Assembly: GCF_001656295.1 (NCBI RefSeq)
Contig: NZ_LXHE01000010.1
Span: 1 to 59,092 of the forward strand
Reading direction: 5' to 3'
DNA: 59,092 bases
Origin: Moraxella catarrhalis
GTDB taxonomy: Bacteria > Pseudomonadota > Gammaproteobacteria > Pseudomonadales > Moraxellaceae
The notes under the pieces were generated by a model. It saw only the letters and a program-made list of their open reading frames with translations, was not told the origin of the DNA and did no database searches. Of the stretch, positions 18,431 to 29,397 are shown one piece after another. Every line of letters begins with the position of its first letter. Within the stretch, counting starts at the first letter, position 1. Made by a program: the position numbers and the translations under genes.

Positions 18431-19444
18431 TTAGTTGTAAGGTTTAAAATAGCCTGCTTGTCGTTGTCCTGCCATCGCCATCGCCATCACTGCCATACGC
18501 ACCGCAATGCCGTTATTGACCTGTTTTAAAATCACCGACTGACTACCATCTGCCACGCTTGATGCAATCTCTACACCACGGTTCATAGGGCCTGGGTGCA
18601 TGATGATGGCATTGGGCTTGGCAAGCTTAACACGAGCCTCGGTGATGCCATACATTTTAAAATATTCAGAAGTTGATGGCAAAAGTGGTGAGCCGATGCG
18701 TTCATTTTGAATGCGTAAGCCAATAATCACATCAGCATCTGCCACGCCTTTATCAATGTCATCAAATACCAAGACGCCATAGCGTTCAATGCCTTTTGGT
18801 AACAAAGTCTTGGGGGCGATGACACGAATGTCCTTGACCCCCAGCGTCTGTAGCGCTGAGATGTCTGAACGCGCGACGCGGCTGTGCTTGATGTCGCCAA
18901 CAATCGCCACAGAAAGTTCATCAAAGGGCTTATCTGCTTCACGGTAAATGGTGAGCATGTCAAGCATCGCCTGCGTTGGGTGGGCGTGCCAGCCGTCGCC
19001 TGCGTTGATGATGGCAACATTGGGGGTAACCTCGGTCGCCATATAATGGGCCGCCCCACTGGCAGAATGACGCACCACAAACATATCGGCACTCATCGCC
19101 TCCAAATTCCAAAGGGTATCACGCAAAGTCTCGCCTTTGTTGGTGCTTGAACGCGCGATGTCAAGGTTTAGCACATTAGCACCCAACCGTTTTTGGGCAG
19201 CCTCAAAGGTGGTGCGAGTGCGTGTGGAATTTTCAAAAAACAAATTCATCACCGTCTTACCAGACAGCTCTGTGGTGTTAATCAGCCTGCCATCTTCATC
19301 AAAATAGCCCATCGCCTTATCGATGATGCTCTCAAGCTGCCGTCTGCTCAGCCCCTCCACACCGATAAAATGGCGGATACCGCCATCATCAGCGAGCTGA
19401 GGCTGTGCGAGCTGAGCATTTAGGCGAGCTTGAATGGTGATCAT
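18431..19444 (-). CDS. pyrB: Aspartate carbamoyltransferase catalytic chain
   Basis: A 337-residue transcarbamoylase (start [11 protein letters not shown] at 19444, preceded by AAGGA). It condenses carbamoyl phosphate with aspartate in pyrimidine synthesis. The carbamoyl-phosphate loop [12 protein letters not shown] is intact, [11 protein letters not shown] contacts the phosphate, and MHPGPMNRG is the aspartate loop. It is the class without PyrI that pairs with inactive PyrC'. The pyrB and pyrC' genes are separated by about 1.8 kb of SEL1 genes and a pyrB fragment. No UMP-attenuator was recognised in the 300 bases upstream. Confidence 0.95.
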   Translation of the reverse strand: MITIQARLNAQLAQPQLADDGGIRHFIGVEGLSRRQLESIIDKAMGYFDEDGRLINTTELSGKTVMNLFFENSTRTRTTFEAAQKRLGANVLNLDIARSSTNKGETLRDTLWNLEAMSADMFVVRHSASGAAHYMATEVTPNVAIINAGDGWHAHPTQAMLDMLTIYREADKPFDELSVAIVGDIKHSRVARSDISALQTLGVKDIRVIAPKTLLPKGIERYGVLVFDDIDKGVADADVIIGLRIQNERIGSPLLPSTSEYFKMYGITEARVKLAKPNAIIMHPGPMNRGVEIASSVADGSQSVILKQVNNGIAVRMAVMAMAMAGQRQAGYFKPYN

Positions 19445-19683
19445 GGCGGTTTTCCTTATCAATTATCTAAAAAGTTTCATTTAAAATTTGATACCTAGTG
19501 ACGAGGCGCAGCCCCTGATATTCACTTGATCAAATAAAAAAATAAATTAAGCCATTTTAGCAAATTTTTTGGCTTGAAAACAACGATATTTTTCTTTGAT
19601 ACATCCATTGAATCGATTTTTAGTGGTTGGGCTATTTATTAATTTTACTAACAATAAAATTATTTATTTTTATCACGCATCAA

Positions 19684-19713
19684 CTGACACAGCCCCAAAA
19701 ATCATGTTAAAAT
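19684..19713 (+). promoter_or_regulatory. Putative sigma-70 promoter of fbp
   Basis: CTGACA and TAAAAT with 18-base spacing, 64 bases before the chosen fbp start. The remaining 19445-19683 is AT-rich and shows no gene. Confidence 0.5.
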
Positions 19714-19777
19714 AGCACAAAATCACAGCGCGCTCTTAGCCTTTTGCTAAGCCATGCCGTCATTGAAGGATACATTT

Positions 19778-20776
19778 ATGATGACTTTGACTCAATATTT
19801 ACAATCACAGGCAAGCGCTGAGCTTGCCAGCACCATCGATACCTTAGCAAAGAGCAGTATCGCCATCAGTGCCTTACTTGATAAAGGGGCGTTGGCAGGC
19901 ATTCATGGCGAGACTGGCAATGAAAATGTGCAAGGCGAAGCCCAAAAAAAACTCGATGTCATCTCTAATGATCTGCTGCTTGATGCGCTCACCCAAAACC
20001 CGCACTGTGCAGGCGTCGCCTCCGAAGAGCTGGATGAGATCAGCCCTGCCAATGATCAAGGCACGCTGCTTGTCACTTTTGACCCTTTGGATGGCTCATC
20101 AAATATTGATATCAATATGACTGTGGGCACGATTTTTTCTATTTTGCCGCATCCGCGCGTCGGCAGCCAAGCCACCGAAGCTGATTTTTTACAACCAGGC
20201 GTTCAACAAGTAGCGGCAGGCTATTTTATTTATGGCACCAGCACCATGCTTGCGATGACGCTGGGTCAAGGCGTCGTGATGTTCAGCTTTGATCCAACCA
20301 GCCAAGAGTATTTGCTGATTAATGATCAAGTCACCATCAGTCAGACGACTGCCGAATACGCCATCAATGCGTCAAATTATCGCTACTGGCTTGATCCGAT
20401 TAAAGAATACATTGATGGCTTGGTCGCAGGTGATCTGGGCGTGCGTAATAAAGATTATAATATGCGCTGGGTGGCGGCGATGATTGCTGATGTGCATCGG
20501 ATTTTGATTCGTGGCGGCGTATTTATGTACCCATTTGACACCAAAATCGCAGGTAAGGCAGGTAAGCTGCGCTTGATGTATGAAGCCAATCCGATGAGCT
20601 TTATCATTGAGCAAGCTGGCGGCGCAAGTACAGATGGCGTTGAGCGTATCATGGAGATTCAGCCTAGCCACATCCATCAGCGCATTCCTGTGGTGCTTGG
20701 CGCCAAAGAAGAAGTAGACTATGTCAAAGATCTGCACGCCAAGGCAGGCATTTTGGCGAATGGCGATCCAGTATAA
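19778..20776 (+). CDS. fbp: Fructose-1,6-bisphosphatase class I
   Basis: A gluconeogenic enzyme of 332 residues that hydrolyses fructose-1,6-bisphosphate to fructose-6-phosphate. [20 protein letters not shown] is the metal and phosphate-binding signature; [11 protein letters not shown] near residue 43 and RYVGSM-equivalent [13 protein letters not shown] are also typical. The ATG at 19778 (MMTLTQYLQ) has GAAGGA 7 bases upstream, so it is preferred to the ATG at 19754. A terminator follows directly. Confidence 0.93.
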   Translation: MMTLTQYLQSQASAELASTIDTLAKSSIAISALLDKGALAGIHGETGNENVQGEAQKKLDVISNDLLLDALTQNPHCAGVASEELDEISPANDQGTLLVTFDPLDGSSNIDINMTVGTIFSILPHPRVGSQATEADFLQPGVQQVAAGYFIYGTSTMLAMTLGQGVVMFSFDPTSQEYLLINDQVTISQTTAEYAINASNYRYWLDPIKEYIDGLVAGDLGVRNKDYNMRWVAAMIADVHRILIRGGVFMYPFDTKIAGKAGKLRLMYEANPMSFIIEQAGGASTDGVERIMEIQPSHIHQRIPVVLGAKEEVDYVKDLHAKAGILANGDPV

Positions 20777-20783
20777 CCCATCC

Positions 20784-20811
20784 AAAAAGTCGCCATGAAG
20801 GCGGCTTTTTA
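20784..20811 (+). terminator. Intrinsic terminator of fbp
   Basis: AAAAAGTCGCC pairs with GGCGGCTTTTT (one wobble) around ATGAA, followed by T residues. Confidence 0.8.
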
Positions 20812-20903
20812 TTCACTGAAGGCTGTCGCAGCTTTGATGTTCCTAATGTTGGCGTTTTATAGTGCCATGACGCCCCTAACTTTTGAGTCAAATTTATCAT
20901 ACT

Positions 20904-21680
20904 ATGATCATCACCTCTCCCACCAATCCCACTGTTCGCCACGCCCAAGCCTTACTCACGCAACACCGCACCCGCAAAAAAAGCGGGCAAACGGTCATCG
21001 AAGGCGTGCATTTGCTAGATGCTTATGTTAAGCAGGGACTCACGGTTAATAAGCTTTTGGTTAGCCAAAGTGCCGCAAGCCATCACGAAGTCTTGCCTTT
21101 ACTGAGTCATGCTGAGCATAAGGACATGATTGTCATTGCCGATACTCTCTACAAACAAATTCGCACCCTAGGCGATGGCATCGACATGATGGCGATTGTT
21201 GATATTCCTGATCTTGATTTGGTCAATATTCAGGCAGACTGCTTGATTTTGGATGGGCTACAAGATACTGGTAATATCGGTACGCTGCTGCGCACCGCTT
21301 CTGCTGTCGGCATCCAATCGGTAATCACCACGCCACACACCGCCCACCTTTGGTCACCCAAGGTGCTGCGGGCAGGCATGGGCGCTCATTTTTCTTTATC
21401 GATTTATGAGCACATCACTACCGATGAAATCTTACAAAAAGTGCAAACGCCCTTTTATGCCACCAGCTCTCACACCGACACGGTCATTTATGATCATGAC
21501 TTGACTCAGCCCATCGCCTGGGTGCTTGGGCACGAAGGTCAGGGCGTGAGCGATGACTTTTTAAAACATGCAACGCCCATCGCCTTGCCACAGCCAGGCG
21601 GGCAAGAAAGCCTGAATGTCAGTATCGCAGGATCCGTGTGCTTTTATGAAATGCTGCGCCAGCGGAGATACCCAAGATGA
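20904..21680 (+). CDS. TrmH/SpoU-family RNA 2'-O-methyltransferase
   Basis: A 258-residue SPOUT-fold methyltransferase. The N-terminal substrate-binding segment (about 1-75) is followed by the three SpoU motifs: DGLQDTGNIGTLLRTA, LGHEGQGVS and PQPGGQESLNVSIAGS-CFYEMLRQR. These bind SAM in a knot and methylate 2'-OH of rRNA or tRNA. The exact RNA target cannot be assigned. The start at 20904 (MIITSPTNP) gives the normal family N terminus. It overlaps the following metallophosphoesterase gene by ATGA, so they are translationally coupled. Confidence 0.85.
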   Translation: MIITSPTNPTVRHAQALLTQHRTRKKSGQTVIEGVHLLDAYVKQGLTVNKLLVSQSAASHHEVLPLLSHAEHKDMIVIADTLYKQIRTLGDGIDMMAIVDIPDLDLVNIQADCLILDGLQDTGNIGTLLRTASAVGIQSVITTPHTAHLWSPKVLRAGMGAHFSLSIYEHITTDEILQKVQTPFYATSSHTDTVIYDHDLTQPIAWVLGHEGQGVSDDFLKHATPIALPQPGGQESLNVSIAGSVCFYEMLRQRRYPR

Positions 21681-22522
21681 GTGTTGTCAAACAGTGGCAG
21701 TTTTGGGTTCTTATTCTCTTTATGATTGGGGTTTTTGTGATTGCCAGTAGTACCAAAATTCTGGTGCAAAAATACACTTGGCAAGGCGCATCCAGCTCGG
21801 CGACCAAGACTTTATCCGCTGCGATCATCACCGATTTGCACAGCTGTTTTTATGGTGATCATCAGCATGAGATCATGGATATCTTAAGAGCACAAAAGCC
21901 TGATATCATTCTTTTGGGCGGGGATATTTATGACGATGATTTGGCGCACACCCACGCCGATATCCTACTGTCACAACTTGGATCGGTCAGTCGCCATATT
22001 TATTATGTCAATGGCAATCATGAGCTGTATATGCCAAGCTTGGAGTACCAAACCGTCCTCGATAAAATCCAAAGCTATGGCATCCAAATTCTCCACGGAA
22101 CGGGCGTTCAGCGATTAAACGATTCGCCAATCTCAGTCTGGGGTGTGGCTGATCCAGTCAGTGGCGAATTTGACACTCAGCTAAACACTGTCGGCACGCT
22201 TGCCAATCCAGATCATATTAATATTTTGCTCAGTCATCGCCCTGAGCGTGTGAGCGACTATGTCCAATATCCCTTTGACATCGTGGTCAGCGGCCATGCC
22301 CATGGCGGTCAATGGCGATTACCACCTTTGATTAATGGGCTGTTTGCGCCCAATCAAGGGCTGTTTCCAGCCTACGCTGGCGGTCAATATCAACTTGATA
22401 ATACAGACCCCAACAGATCAAGTGAGCTCATTGTCAGTCGTGGCTTAGCAAAAGAATCAACCCGATTTGTCCCACGCATTTTTAATCGTCCAGAAATTGT
22501 ATTTTTGGACATTCATTATTAA
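21677..22522 (+). CDS. Membrane-anchored metallophosphoesterase (YaeI/YkuE type)
   Basis: A 281-residue calcineurin-like phosphoesterase. A single N-terminal helix (FWVLILFMIGVFVIA) anchors it in the inner membrane. Metal-ligand motifs follow: ITDLHS near 49, LLGGDIYDDD near 78, VNGNHELY near 112, LLSHRPE and SGHAHGGQWRLP near 211. The YaeI/YkuE family includes lipid and wall-related phosphodiesterases; LpxG-type UDP-diacylglucosamine hydrolase is possible but unproven. It overlaps the methyltransferase gene by four bases. Confidence 0.85.
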   Translation: MSVVKQWQFWVLILFMIGVFVIASSTKILVQKYTWQGASSSATKTLSAAIITDLHSCFYGDHQHEIMDILRAQKPDIILLGGDIYDDDLAHTHADILLSQLGSVSRHIYYVNGNHELYMPSLEYQTVLDKIQSYGIQILHGTGVQRLNDSPISVWGVADPVSGEFDTQLNTVGTLANPDHINILLSHRPERVSDYVQYPFDIVVSGHAHGGQWRLPPLINGLFAPNQGLFPAYAGGQYQLDNTDPNRSSELIVSRGLAKESTRFVPRIFNRPEIVFLDIHY

Positions 22523-22535
22523 TATTTTATATCTA

Positions 22536-22572
22536 AAAAAATACATCCAATCAAATGACTGGATGTATTTTG
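22536..22572. terminator. Bidirectional terminator between phosphoesterase and etfA
   Basis: AAAATACATCCA and TGGATGTATTTT form a 12-bp stem with a 10-base loop, with A and T runs at the ends, between two convergent genes. Confidence 0.85.
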
Positions 22573-22592
22573 GCTGTGAAAAATATGGTGAA

Positions 22593-23522
22593 TTATAATT
22601 TTTCAGTCAGCTCAGGAACGATATTGTACAAATCACCTTCCAAGAAGTAGTCAGCAACTGACGCGATTGGCGACTCTGGATCGTTGTTGATTGCCACGAT
22701 GGTTTTTGAGTCTTTCATACCTGCCAAGTGCTGGATCGCACCAGAGATACCGATTGCGATGTATAGATTTGGGGCAACGATTTTACCCGTCTGACCAACT
22801 TGCATATCATTAGGTACAAAGCCTGCGTCAACTGCAGCACGGCTCGCGCCCACCGCTGCACCAAGCTTATCAGCCAAAGGCTCGATGTATTTGGTGAAGT
22901 TTTCACCACTGGCAAGCGCACGACCGCCTGAAACGACGATATTGGCTGAAGTTAGCTCTGGGCGATCAGACTTAGCCAGCTCTTCTTTCACAAAGCTTGA
23001 TTTACCAGCATCTTCGGCGATGTCCACTGCCTCAACAGAAGCACTGCCTGTCAATTCTGCTGGCTCAAATGCGGTGCCACGCACCGATACCACCAATACA
23101 TTTTCGCTTGATTTCACGGTAGCAATCGCGTTACCTGCATAAATTGGGCGCTCAAAAGTATTGGCATCTACCACAGCGGTAATGTCTGAGACCATGCTCA
23201 CATCCAAAAGCGCTGCTACGCGTGGCAAAAAGTTCTTGCCAGTAGTCGTCGCAGGCGCCACGATATGGCTATAATCACCCGCCAAATCTTTGACTAGCAA
23301 AGTAACATTTTCTGCCAACTGATTGGCATAGGCAGCGTTATCCGCGACCAATACCTTGCTTACGCCTGCCACTTTGGCAGCTTCTTCTGCCACAGCTTGG
23401 CAATCAGCACCTGCTACTAGCACATGGATATCACCACCCATCTGCGATGCAGCGGTTACGGTCGACAAGGTCGCTGACTTTAGTTCTTTATTATCATGCT
23501 CTGCATATACTAAAATTGTCAT
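22593..23522 (-). CDS. etfA: Electron transfer flavoprotein subunit alpha
   Basis: The alpha subunit (309 residues) of the heterodimeric ETF that takes electrons from acyl-CoA and other dehydrogenases and passes them to ETF-quinone oxidoreductase. The C-terminal FAD domain shows [37 protein letters not shown] and [17 protein letters not shown]. It is 31 bases downstream of etfB in the same operon. The ETF-QO gene is not in the window. Confidence 0.95.
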   Translation of the reverse strand: MTILVYAEHDNKELKSATLSTVTAASQMGGDIHVLVAGADCQAVAEEAAKVAGVSKVLVADNAAYANQLAENVTLLVKDLAGDYSHIVAPATTTGKNFLPRVAALLDVSMVSDITAVVDANTFERPIYAGNAIATVKSSENVLVVSVRGTAFEPAELTGSASVEAVDIAEDAGKSSFVKEELAKSDRPELTSANIVVSGGRALASGENFTKYIEPLADKLGAAVGASRAAVDAGFVPNDMQVGQTGKIVAPNLYIAIGISGAIQHLAGMKDSKTIVAINNDPESPIASVADYFLEGDLYNIVPELTEKL

Positions 23523-23553
23523 AATTTTTTATCCTTAAACTTTGTAATGGGTA

Positions 23554-24303
23554 TTAAATAACGCGCGCTTCATTTTTTAGCTTGTCGATCAACTCATCAA
23601 CCGATGACACCTTAACGCCTGCTGAACGCTCTTTTGGTGCAGATACTTTGATGGTTTCAAGCTTAGAAGTCATTTCCACCCCAAAGTCTGCAGGTGATTT
23701 GGTATCAAGTGGCTTTTTCTTAGCCGCCATGATATTTGGTAGCTTAGGGAAGCGTGGTTCATTCAGACGCAAGTCAGTAGTGATCACTGCAGGTAGTGAT
23801 AGCGCCACCGTCTGAAGACCGCCGTCGATTTCGCGCGTGACATTCACTTTATCACCTTCAACCACAACTTCAGAAGCAAAGGTACCTTGACCCACGCCCA
23901 TCAGCGCTGCAAGCATTTGACCTGTTTGGTTATTATCGTCGTCAATCGCCTGCTTACCCAGTAGTACAATCTGTGCACCTTCAGCTTCTGCCACACCTTT
24001 TAGGATTTTGGCGACTTGTAGCGGCTGTGCTTTGGCGTCAGTTTCAACCAAAATACCGCGGTCGGCGCCCAATGCCAATGCTGAGCGGATTTGCTCTGAA
24101 GACTGGCTGGTGCCGATAGAGACAGCGATTACTTCGCTTGCGACGCCTTTTTCTTTTAGGCGTACCGCTTCTTCGATGGCAATTTCACAAAATGGGTTAA
24201 CGCTCATCTTAGCATTGGCAAGCTCTACACCTGACTCATCAGCTTTTACACGCACTTTTACATTGTGGTCAACGACACGTTTTACCGCGACTAATATTTT
24301 CAT
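23554..24303 (-). CDS. etfB: Electron transfer flavoprotein subunit beta
   Basis: The beta subunit (249 residues) starting [14 protein letters not shown], the standard N terminus, at 24303; the longer frame to 24360 is not used. [17 protein letters not shown] and the ETF-beta signature [30 protein letters not shown]-type segment are present. It binds AMP and forms the FAD cleft with EtfA. It is first in the etfBA operon. Confidence 0.95.
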   Translation of the reverse strand: MKILVAVKRVVDHNVKVRVKADESGVELANAKMSVNPFCEIAIEEAVRLKEKGVASEVIAVSIGTSQSSEQIRSALALGADRGILVETDAKAQPLQVAKILKGVAEAEGAQIVLLGKQAIDDDNNQTGQMLAALMGVGQGTFASEVVVEGDKVNVTREIDGGLQTVALSLPAVITTDLRLNEPRFPKLPNIMAAKKKPLDTKSPADFGVEMTSKLETIKVSAPKERSAGVKVSSVDELIDKLKNEARVI

Positions 24304-24349
24304 AGAATCCTCTTCTTTTGTTACATTAAATAAAAACACAGACCCTAAT

Positions 24350-24378
24350 ACAATACACATTCCGCGCGGTTTTGTAAA
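24350..24378 (-). promoter_or_regulatory. Putative promoter of etfBA
   Basis: On the minus strand TTTACA and TATTGT lie 17 bases apart, about 47 bases before etfB. GC-rich spacer (CCGCGCGG). Confidence 0.4.
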
Positions 24379-24549
24379 CTACAGAACGTAAATTTTCGTT
24401 CAAAAAATGATAACTTTGACCAATGGGTCATTTTTGTAACAATATTTTGCTCCTTTGCAGTTCAGGCTTAATATTTTTTGATGATTCATCGCTAGGGTTT
24501 ATAGATACCGCATGATACAATAGCGTTTTTGCCGTCTGCGCGGTGGTTT

Positions 24550-25440
24550 ATGACTGTATTTCGCTCTTTATCTGATGAACAACAAGGCTATTTATTTACC
24601 TTTATCACCATGTGTATTTGGGGTGCGTTTGGGCTGATGGCTCGAATGAATGCCTATTGGCAGATTCAGATTTGGGATGTATTACTTCTTCGATTTGGTA
24701 TCGCCGCCGCTGTGCTTTTGCCCATTTTATGGTGGAAAAAAGACTATCGCTTTCTTTTTGATTTTAAAATGGTAGTACTAGCTTTGACCGGTAGTATCGG
24801 CTATTGTGTGTTTGTTTATAGCGGATTTTTTTATGCCCCTGTGGCGCACGGCGTGGTGTTTTTGAATGGTACATTCCCGCTATTTGCCGCGCTCATCGGC
24901 TATCTGATGCTAAGACAGCCGATTGACAGACAGACCGGCATAGGTTTATCAATCATCGTGATAACTTTGCTATTTATGACCGTCAGCATGATCATTGGCG
25001 ATGGGCACTTTGGGCGCGGCGATTTGATGTTTATTGCCAGTGGTCTATGCTGGGGGCTGTTTTCGGTACTACTGCGCAAATGGAGCTTTTCTGCCTGGCA
25101 TATCATGTGCGGCGTCGCCATTTGGTCAGCGATCATTTATACGCTGATCTATGCCTGCTTTGTCACGCCAGCGTTCGATCAAGCCAAGCCTTTACACTTG
25201 GTATTTCAAGGGATATTTCACGGTATTTTTGTGGTCATCATCGCAACATTAACCTATGCCAAAGCGGTGGCACAAATTGGCATCTTTAAAGCAGGTAGTA
25301 TCGCCAACTTAGCGCCCTTTATTGCCAGTATCATTGCAGTGCCGCTACTTGGAGAGATGCTAAATACCACCCTAGTCATCGGCTTGATTGGCATGGCATT
25401 GGGCGCTTTGCAGCCTTGGCGCTGGTTTATTGGGCGCTAA
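24550..25440 (+). CDS. EamA/DMT-family transporter
   Basis: A 296-residue inner-membrane protein with about ten hydrophobic helices in two EamA halves. The first helix reads YLFTFITMCIWGAFGL, and the second half begins near FGRGDLMFIASGLCWGLFSVLL. The family exports or imports metabolites such as amino acids; the substrate is unknown. The ATG at 24550 is preferred; the frame to 24529 would need a TTG. Its 3' end overlaps the converging hutI end by 14 bases. Confidence 0.83.
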   Translation: MTVFRSLSDEQQGYLFTFITMCIWGAFGLMARMNAYWQIQIWDVLLLRFGIAAAVLLPILWWKKDYRFLFDFKMVVLALTGSIGYCVFVYSGFFYAPVAHGVVFLNGTFPLFAALIGYLMLRQPIDRQTGIGLSIIVITLLFMTVSMIIGDGHFGRGDLMFIASGLCWGLFSVLLRKWSFSAWHIMCGVAIWSAIIYTLIYACFVTPAFDQAKPLHLVFQGIFHGIFVVIIATLTYAKAVAQIGIFKAGSIANLAPFIASIIAVPLLGEMLNTTLVIGLIGMALGALQPWRWFIGR

Positions 25441-26662
25441 GATTATAACCCTTACCACCCACCAAAAGCGTTTGTAGGGTATTTTGCCCAATCAAATAAC
25501 TCAAATCTGCAGGGCGGCTGATATCCCAAAAGGCGATGTCTGCATCAAACCCCACTTTGAGCTGACCTTTCTGATGCTCAAGCCCCAATGCTTTGGCGGC
25601 GTGGCGTGTCGTCCCTGCCAGTGCTTCTTCTGGCGTGAGCTGAAATAAAGTACACGCCATGTTCATCGCAAGCAGTAAAGATGTGGACGGTGATGTGCCA
25701 GGATTGCAGTCGGTGGAGACTGCCATAGAGACGCCCTGCTTACGCATACGATCTATCGGTGGCAGCTTGGTCTCGCGAAGGACATAAAACGCTATCGGCA
25801 AAAGCACGCCCACGACACCTTTATCCGCCATTTTTTCAATATTATTGTCATTAAGATATTCAATGTGATCAGCGGACAGCCCCTCATAAGCTGCCACAAG
25901 ACCTGCACCGCCCATATCTGATAGCTGCTCGGCATGTAGTTTGACAGGCAAACCCAAGGACTGCGCCACATCGAACACTTTTGACACCTGCTCTGGACTA
26001 AACGCGATATTTTCACAAAATGCATCCACCGCATCCACCAAGCCTTCTTCATATAAAATCGGCAGCCACTGGCAGACTTGATCGATATACTCATCAGGCT
26101 GATCTTTATACTCTGGTGGCAGCGCATGGGCAGCCAGATAGGTTTTTTTGACTGTGATGCCGTAGTTTTTACCCAATGCTTGGGCGACTAAGAGCATTTT
26201 TCTTTCATTTTCCAAATCCAGACCATAGCCAGATTTGATTTCAATGGTTGACACACCTTGGCTGATCAAAGCTTGCAAGCGCTTTTCACTGGCTTGATAA
26301 AGCTCATCAAAACTCGACTGACGCACTGACTTGACCGTTGAGACGATGCCCCCGCCTTGGTTGGCGATGGTCTTATAATCCACGCCATTTAAACGCATCT
26401 CAAATTCATTACTGCGATTACCTGCATAGACCAAATGAGTGTGGCAATCAATCAAAGCAGGGGTGAGCCACTGATGATTGGCATCTATCACCTGATCAGC
26501 CGTCAGCCCTGCAGCCGAATGGGTGATATGCTGAATCTTACCTTCGCTGATTCCGATCGCGCCATCTAGGATCTGTCCATAAGGCGTCTGCCCACCAAAA
26601 CCAAATTCATCATTCATGGTCGCCAAATTTGCATGAATGATCAACGTATCAAAATGAGTCAT
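25427..26662 (-). CDS. hutI: Imidazolonepropionase
   Basis: Third enzyme of histidine degradation: hydrolyses 4-imidazolone-5-propionate to N-formimino-L-glutamate. About 411 residues, with metal-binding DCHTHLVYAG near 76, KLHAEQLSDMGG near 246, and STDCNPGTSPS near 320. The start at 26662 (MTHFDTLI) has AAGGGGAG five bases upstream. It is last in the hut operon; it lies 109 bases after hutG and overlaps the DMT gene tail on the other strand. Confidence 0.94.
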   Translation of the reverse strand: MTHFDTLIIHANLATMNDEFGFGGQTPYGQILDGAIGISEGKIQHITHSAAGLTADQVIDANHQWLTPALIDCHTHLVYAGNRSNEFEMRLNGVDYKTIANQGGGIVSTVKSVRQSSFDELYQASEKRLQALISQGVSTIEIKSGYGLDLENERKMLLVAQALGKNYGITVKKTYLAAHALPPEYKDQPDEYIDQVCQWLPILYEEGLVDAVDAFCENIAFSPEQVSKVFDVAQSLGLPVKLHAEQLSDMGGAGLVAAYEGLSADHIEYLNDNNIEKMADKGVVGVLLPIAFYVLRETKLPPIDRMRKQGVSMAVSTDCNPGTSPSTSLLLAMNMACTLFQLTPEEALAGTTRHAAKALGLEHQKGQLKVGFDADIAFWDISRPADLSYLIGQNTLQTLLVGGKGYNLSAQ

Positions 26663-26771
26663 CATCTCCCCTTTATTACTATCTTTTTTAGATTTAAAAT
26701 TTGTAAAATAACCGACCAATCACACATCAGACCATTTAGCTTAACATTAACAATACCAAATCAATCAAGCA

Positions 26772-27776
26772 TCAGATTGTGGGATCATGCGATGTCAGCA
26801 ATAGCTGTTCTACGCATACAGCCAATAGACGAGCAGCCACTTTTGCGCCTCGATCGTCAATGTCATAAGCAGGATTAAATTCCGCAAAATCAAGCACCTT
26901 GACTTTATTTGTATCAATGATCTTAGTAAGTAAAAACTCAAGCAAATCCAAGTCAATGCCTTTTGGATTAACAGCGCTGACCGCTGGCATCACACCCGCT
27001 GGCAAGCAGTCCAAATCGACGGTCACATACAGCACATCCACAGCCTCGATAAACTCCGCCAAGCGCTGCCAAATCTCATCATACGGCAGACGATGGCACT
27101 CATCATCACTAACGATGTCAACGCCAAGCTGATTGGCTTTATCAAACAAACTTGCGGTATTACCAAAACGGCTGATACCTACACAAAAATACGCAAAATC
27201 CTGACCCACCATCTCGCTGATTTGTAAAAATGGCGTACCTGAAGTGGCATACTCATCAGTGCGTAAGTCAAAATGCGCATCAAAATTAATAATACCAATC
27301 TTTTGGGAAGTATCTTTGAATTTCAAAAATTGATACAAGCCCAAAAAACTACCAAAAGCAATCTCATGCCCACCACCCAAGCCAATGGCGACCGAGTTTT
27401 GAGCCAAAATCTCAGTCACTTTGTCGGCATACAGTGCTTGGGCGGACTCAAGACTATGCGGCATGATTTGTGCAAAATCTTCACAAACAATCTCGCCTGC
27501 ATCCCCGACCAAGTGATTTAATTGACCATACGCATCTTGGATGTCTGGCGTTATAGGAAGCTTGGCAAAAAATTGGCGGATTTTGGTAGGTCCAGAGATT
27601 GCCCCAATGCGTCCAAGATTACGCTTCACACCTTCATGACTGGCAAAACCAATCAATCCAATGCGCTGATAATCAAAACCTTGCACCATCTGATGCCAGT
27701 ATAACGACCTGTCCGACTCTAAAGGATCGCTGCGTCCAGTATAGTCACTGGCAACAAAAGAAACAAAATCCACCAT
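26772..27776 (-). CDS. hutG: Formimidoylglutamase
   Basis: Arginase/ureohydrolase-fold enzyme of 334 residues that hydrolyses N-formimino-L-glutamate to glutamate and formamide, the one-step end of the hut pathway. Mn2+ ligands are visible in GGGHEIAFG, NFDAHFDLRTD and VDLDCLPAG. The ATG at 27776 is used; the further-upstream TTG is an in-frame extension only. No hutF or N-formylglutamate deformylase is in this cluster, which fits the HutG route. Confidence 0.92.
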   Translation of the reverse strand: MVDFVSFVASDYTGRSDPLESDRSLYWHQMVQGFDYQRIGLIGFASHEGVKRNLGRIGAISGPTKIRQFFAKLPITPDIQDAYGQLNHLVGDAGEIVCEDFAQIMPHSLESAQALYADKVTEILAQNSVAIGLGGGHEIAFGSFLGLYQFLKFKDTSQKIGIINFDAHFDLRTDEYATSGTPFLQISEMVGQDFAYFCVGISRFGNTASLFDKANQLGVDIVSDDECHRLPYDEIWQRLAEFIEAVDVLYVTVDLDCLPAGVMPAVSAVNPKGIDLDLLEFLLTKIIDTNKVKVLDFAEFNPAYDIDDRGAKVAARLLAVCVEQLLLTSHDPTI

Positions 27777-27822
27777 GATAAATTTTTCCAAATTAAATTA
27801 TAAAATGATCACACGCATTAAA

Positions 27823-29379
27823 TCATGCATTCACATACCAGTCCGATCTTAGCTCCGACCAGCTCTCTAACAGCTCGCCTGATAACACCATTTGCTTGGC
27901 ATGTTCGATATCACTGGCAAAGTAACGATCTTTATCATAAAAATCAACCACAGCACGCAGCTGACTGTGCACCTGAGAGATTTTTTGTGATGTTGATAAG
28001 CCATTATGGATATGAAAATCCACACCTTGAGCCGCGGCAAGCAGCTCAATTCCCACCACTGTGGCGGTGTTGTGTGCCATCTCATACAGACGACGAGCAG
28101 CAAAAGTCGCCATAGACACGTGGTCTTCTTGGTTGGCACTGGTTGGTATGCTGTCCACGGAGGCAGGATGCGCCAAAGATTTATTTTCACTGACCAAAGC
28201 CGCTGCCGTGACATGAGCGATCATAAAGCCTGAGTTTAAGCCTGCATTTTTCACCAAAAATGCTGGCAGCCCGCCCGATAATGTCTGATCAATCAATAAA
28301 GAAACACGGCGCTCACTCATCGATCCGATCTCACTGAGCGCCAGCGCCAGCATATCAGCAGCAAAAGCCACTGGCTCCGCATGAAAATTACCCCCAGAGA
28401 TCGCCACAGGCTCATCATCATGGAAAATCAGCGGATTATCAGTGACGGCATTGGCTTCAGTGAGTAAGGTTTTGCCTGCTTGGTTGATGATATCAAGGCA
28501 CGCACCCATGACCTGAGGCTGGCATCTTAAGCAATACGGATCTTGCACGCGCTCATCATCTTGTGCGTGAGATTCTCGGATGGCGCTGCCCTCAATCAGT
28601 TCTCGATGAGTTTTGGCGATTTGAATTTGTCCGTAATGCCCACGCACTTCGTGTATGCGCGCATCAAAAGGCGCATCTGAACCACGCGCAGCATCGATAG
28701 ACATACTGCCCACAACTGTAGCCGCCGCCAACAGATCTTGCGCCATAAAATAACCGCGTATCGCCAAGGCTGTTGAAACTTGCGTTCCATTAATCAGCGC
28801 AAGTCCTTCTTTGGCTGCCAGTTTGATTGGTGTTAAGCCAGCTTGAGCCAGCGCCTCTTTGGCAGATATGGTTTGACCATCCACCACCACTTGCCCTTCA
28901 CCCAAAATTGCCAATGTCATGTGCGATAAAGGCGCCAGATCGCCACTTGCCCCCACCGAGCCTTTGGCTGGGATGATTGGCATGATGTCATGATTAATCA
29001 AACCCATCAAAGCATCAATCACCTCGCGGCGCACGCCAGAGCAGCCTTGGGCTAGGCTTGATAATTTCATCACAATGATCAAGCGGACGACATTGTCAGG
29101 CAGACGCTCGCCTGTGCCCACGCAGTGACTTAAAATCAAGTTTCTTTGTAAGAGTTCAAGCTCATCATCGGCGATGCGTGTTTTGGCAAGCAGACCAAAG
29201 CCTGTGTTAATACCGTAAGCGGCTTTGTCTTTTTTGATAATTGCTTGAACCGCTTCATGCGATCGATCAATTTGAGCATAATTGTCAGGATCAAGCGTGA
29301 TAGTCACTGGATTATTATAAATTTTGCGAAGCTGATCAAAAGTCAGCCGACCTGCTGAGAGAAACACCGTATTTTTCAT
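27823..29379 (-). CDS. hutH: Histidine ammonia-lyase
   Basis: First enzyme of histidine use, converting L-histidine to trans-urocanate and ammonia. 518 residues, normal for HutH. The Ala-Ser-Gly tripeptide that forms the MIO cofactor lies in [14 protein letters not shown] near 146. Other conserved segments are YGINTGFG near 56 and NGTQVSTAL near 196, and the C-terminal [14 protein letters not shown] is intact. It is 46 bases before hutG and 18 bases after the yjiH-like gene. Confidence 0.96.
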   Translation of the reverse strand: MKNTVFLSAGRLTFDQLRKIYNNPVTITLDPDNYAQIDRSHEAVQAIIKKDKAAYGINTGFGLLAKTRIADDELELLQRNLILSHCVGTGERLPDNVVRLIIVMKLSSLAQGCSGVRREVIDALMGLINHDIMPIIPAKGSVGASGDLAPLSHMTLAILGEGQVVVDGQTISAKEALAQAGLTPIKLAAKEGLALINGTQVSTALAIRGYFMAQDLLAAATVVGSMSIDAARGSDAPFDARIHEVRGHYGQIQIAKTHRELIEGSAIRESHAQDDERVQDPYCLRCQPQVMGACLDIINQAGKTLLTEANAVTDNPLIFHDDEPVAISGGNFHAEPVAFAADMLALALSEIGSMSERRVSLLIDQTLSGGLPAFLVKNAGLNSGFMIAHVTAAALVSENKSLAHPASVDSIPTSANQEDHVSMATFAARRLYEMAHNTATVVGIELLAAAQGVDFHIHNGLSTSQKISQVHSQLRAVVDFYDKDRYFASDIEHAKQMVLSGELLESWSELRSDWYVNA

Positions 29380-29397
29380 GAAAATATCCTTAATTAA

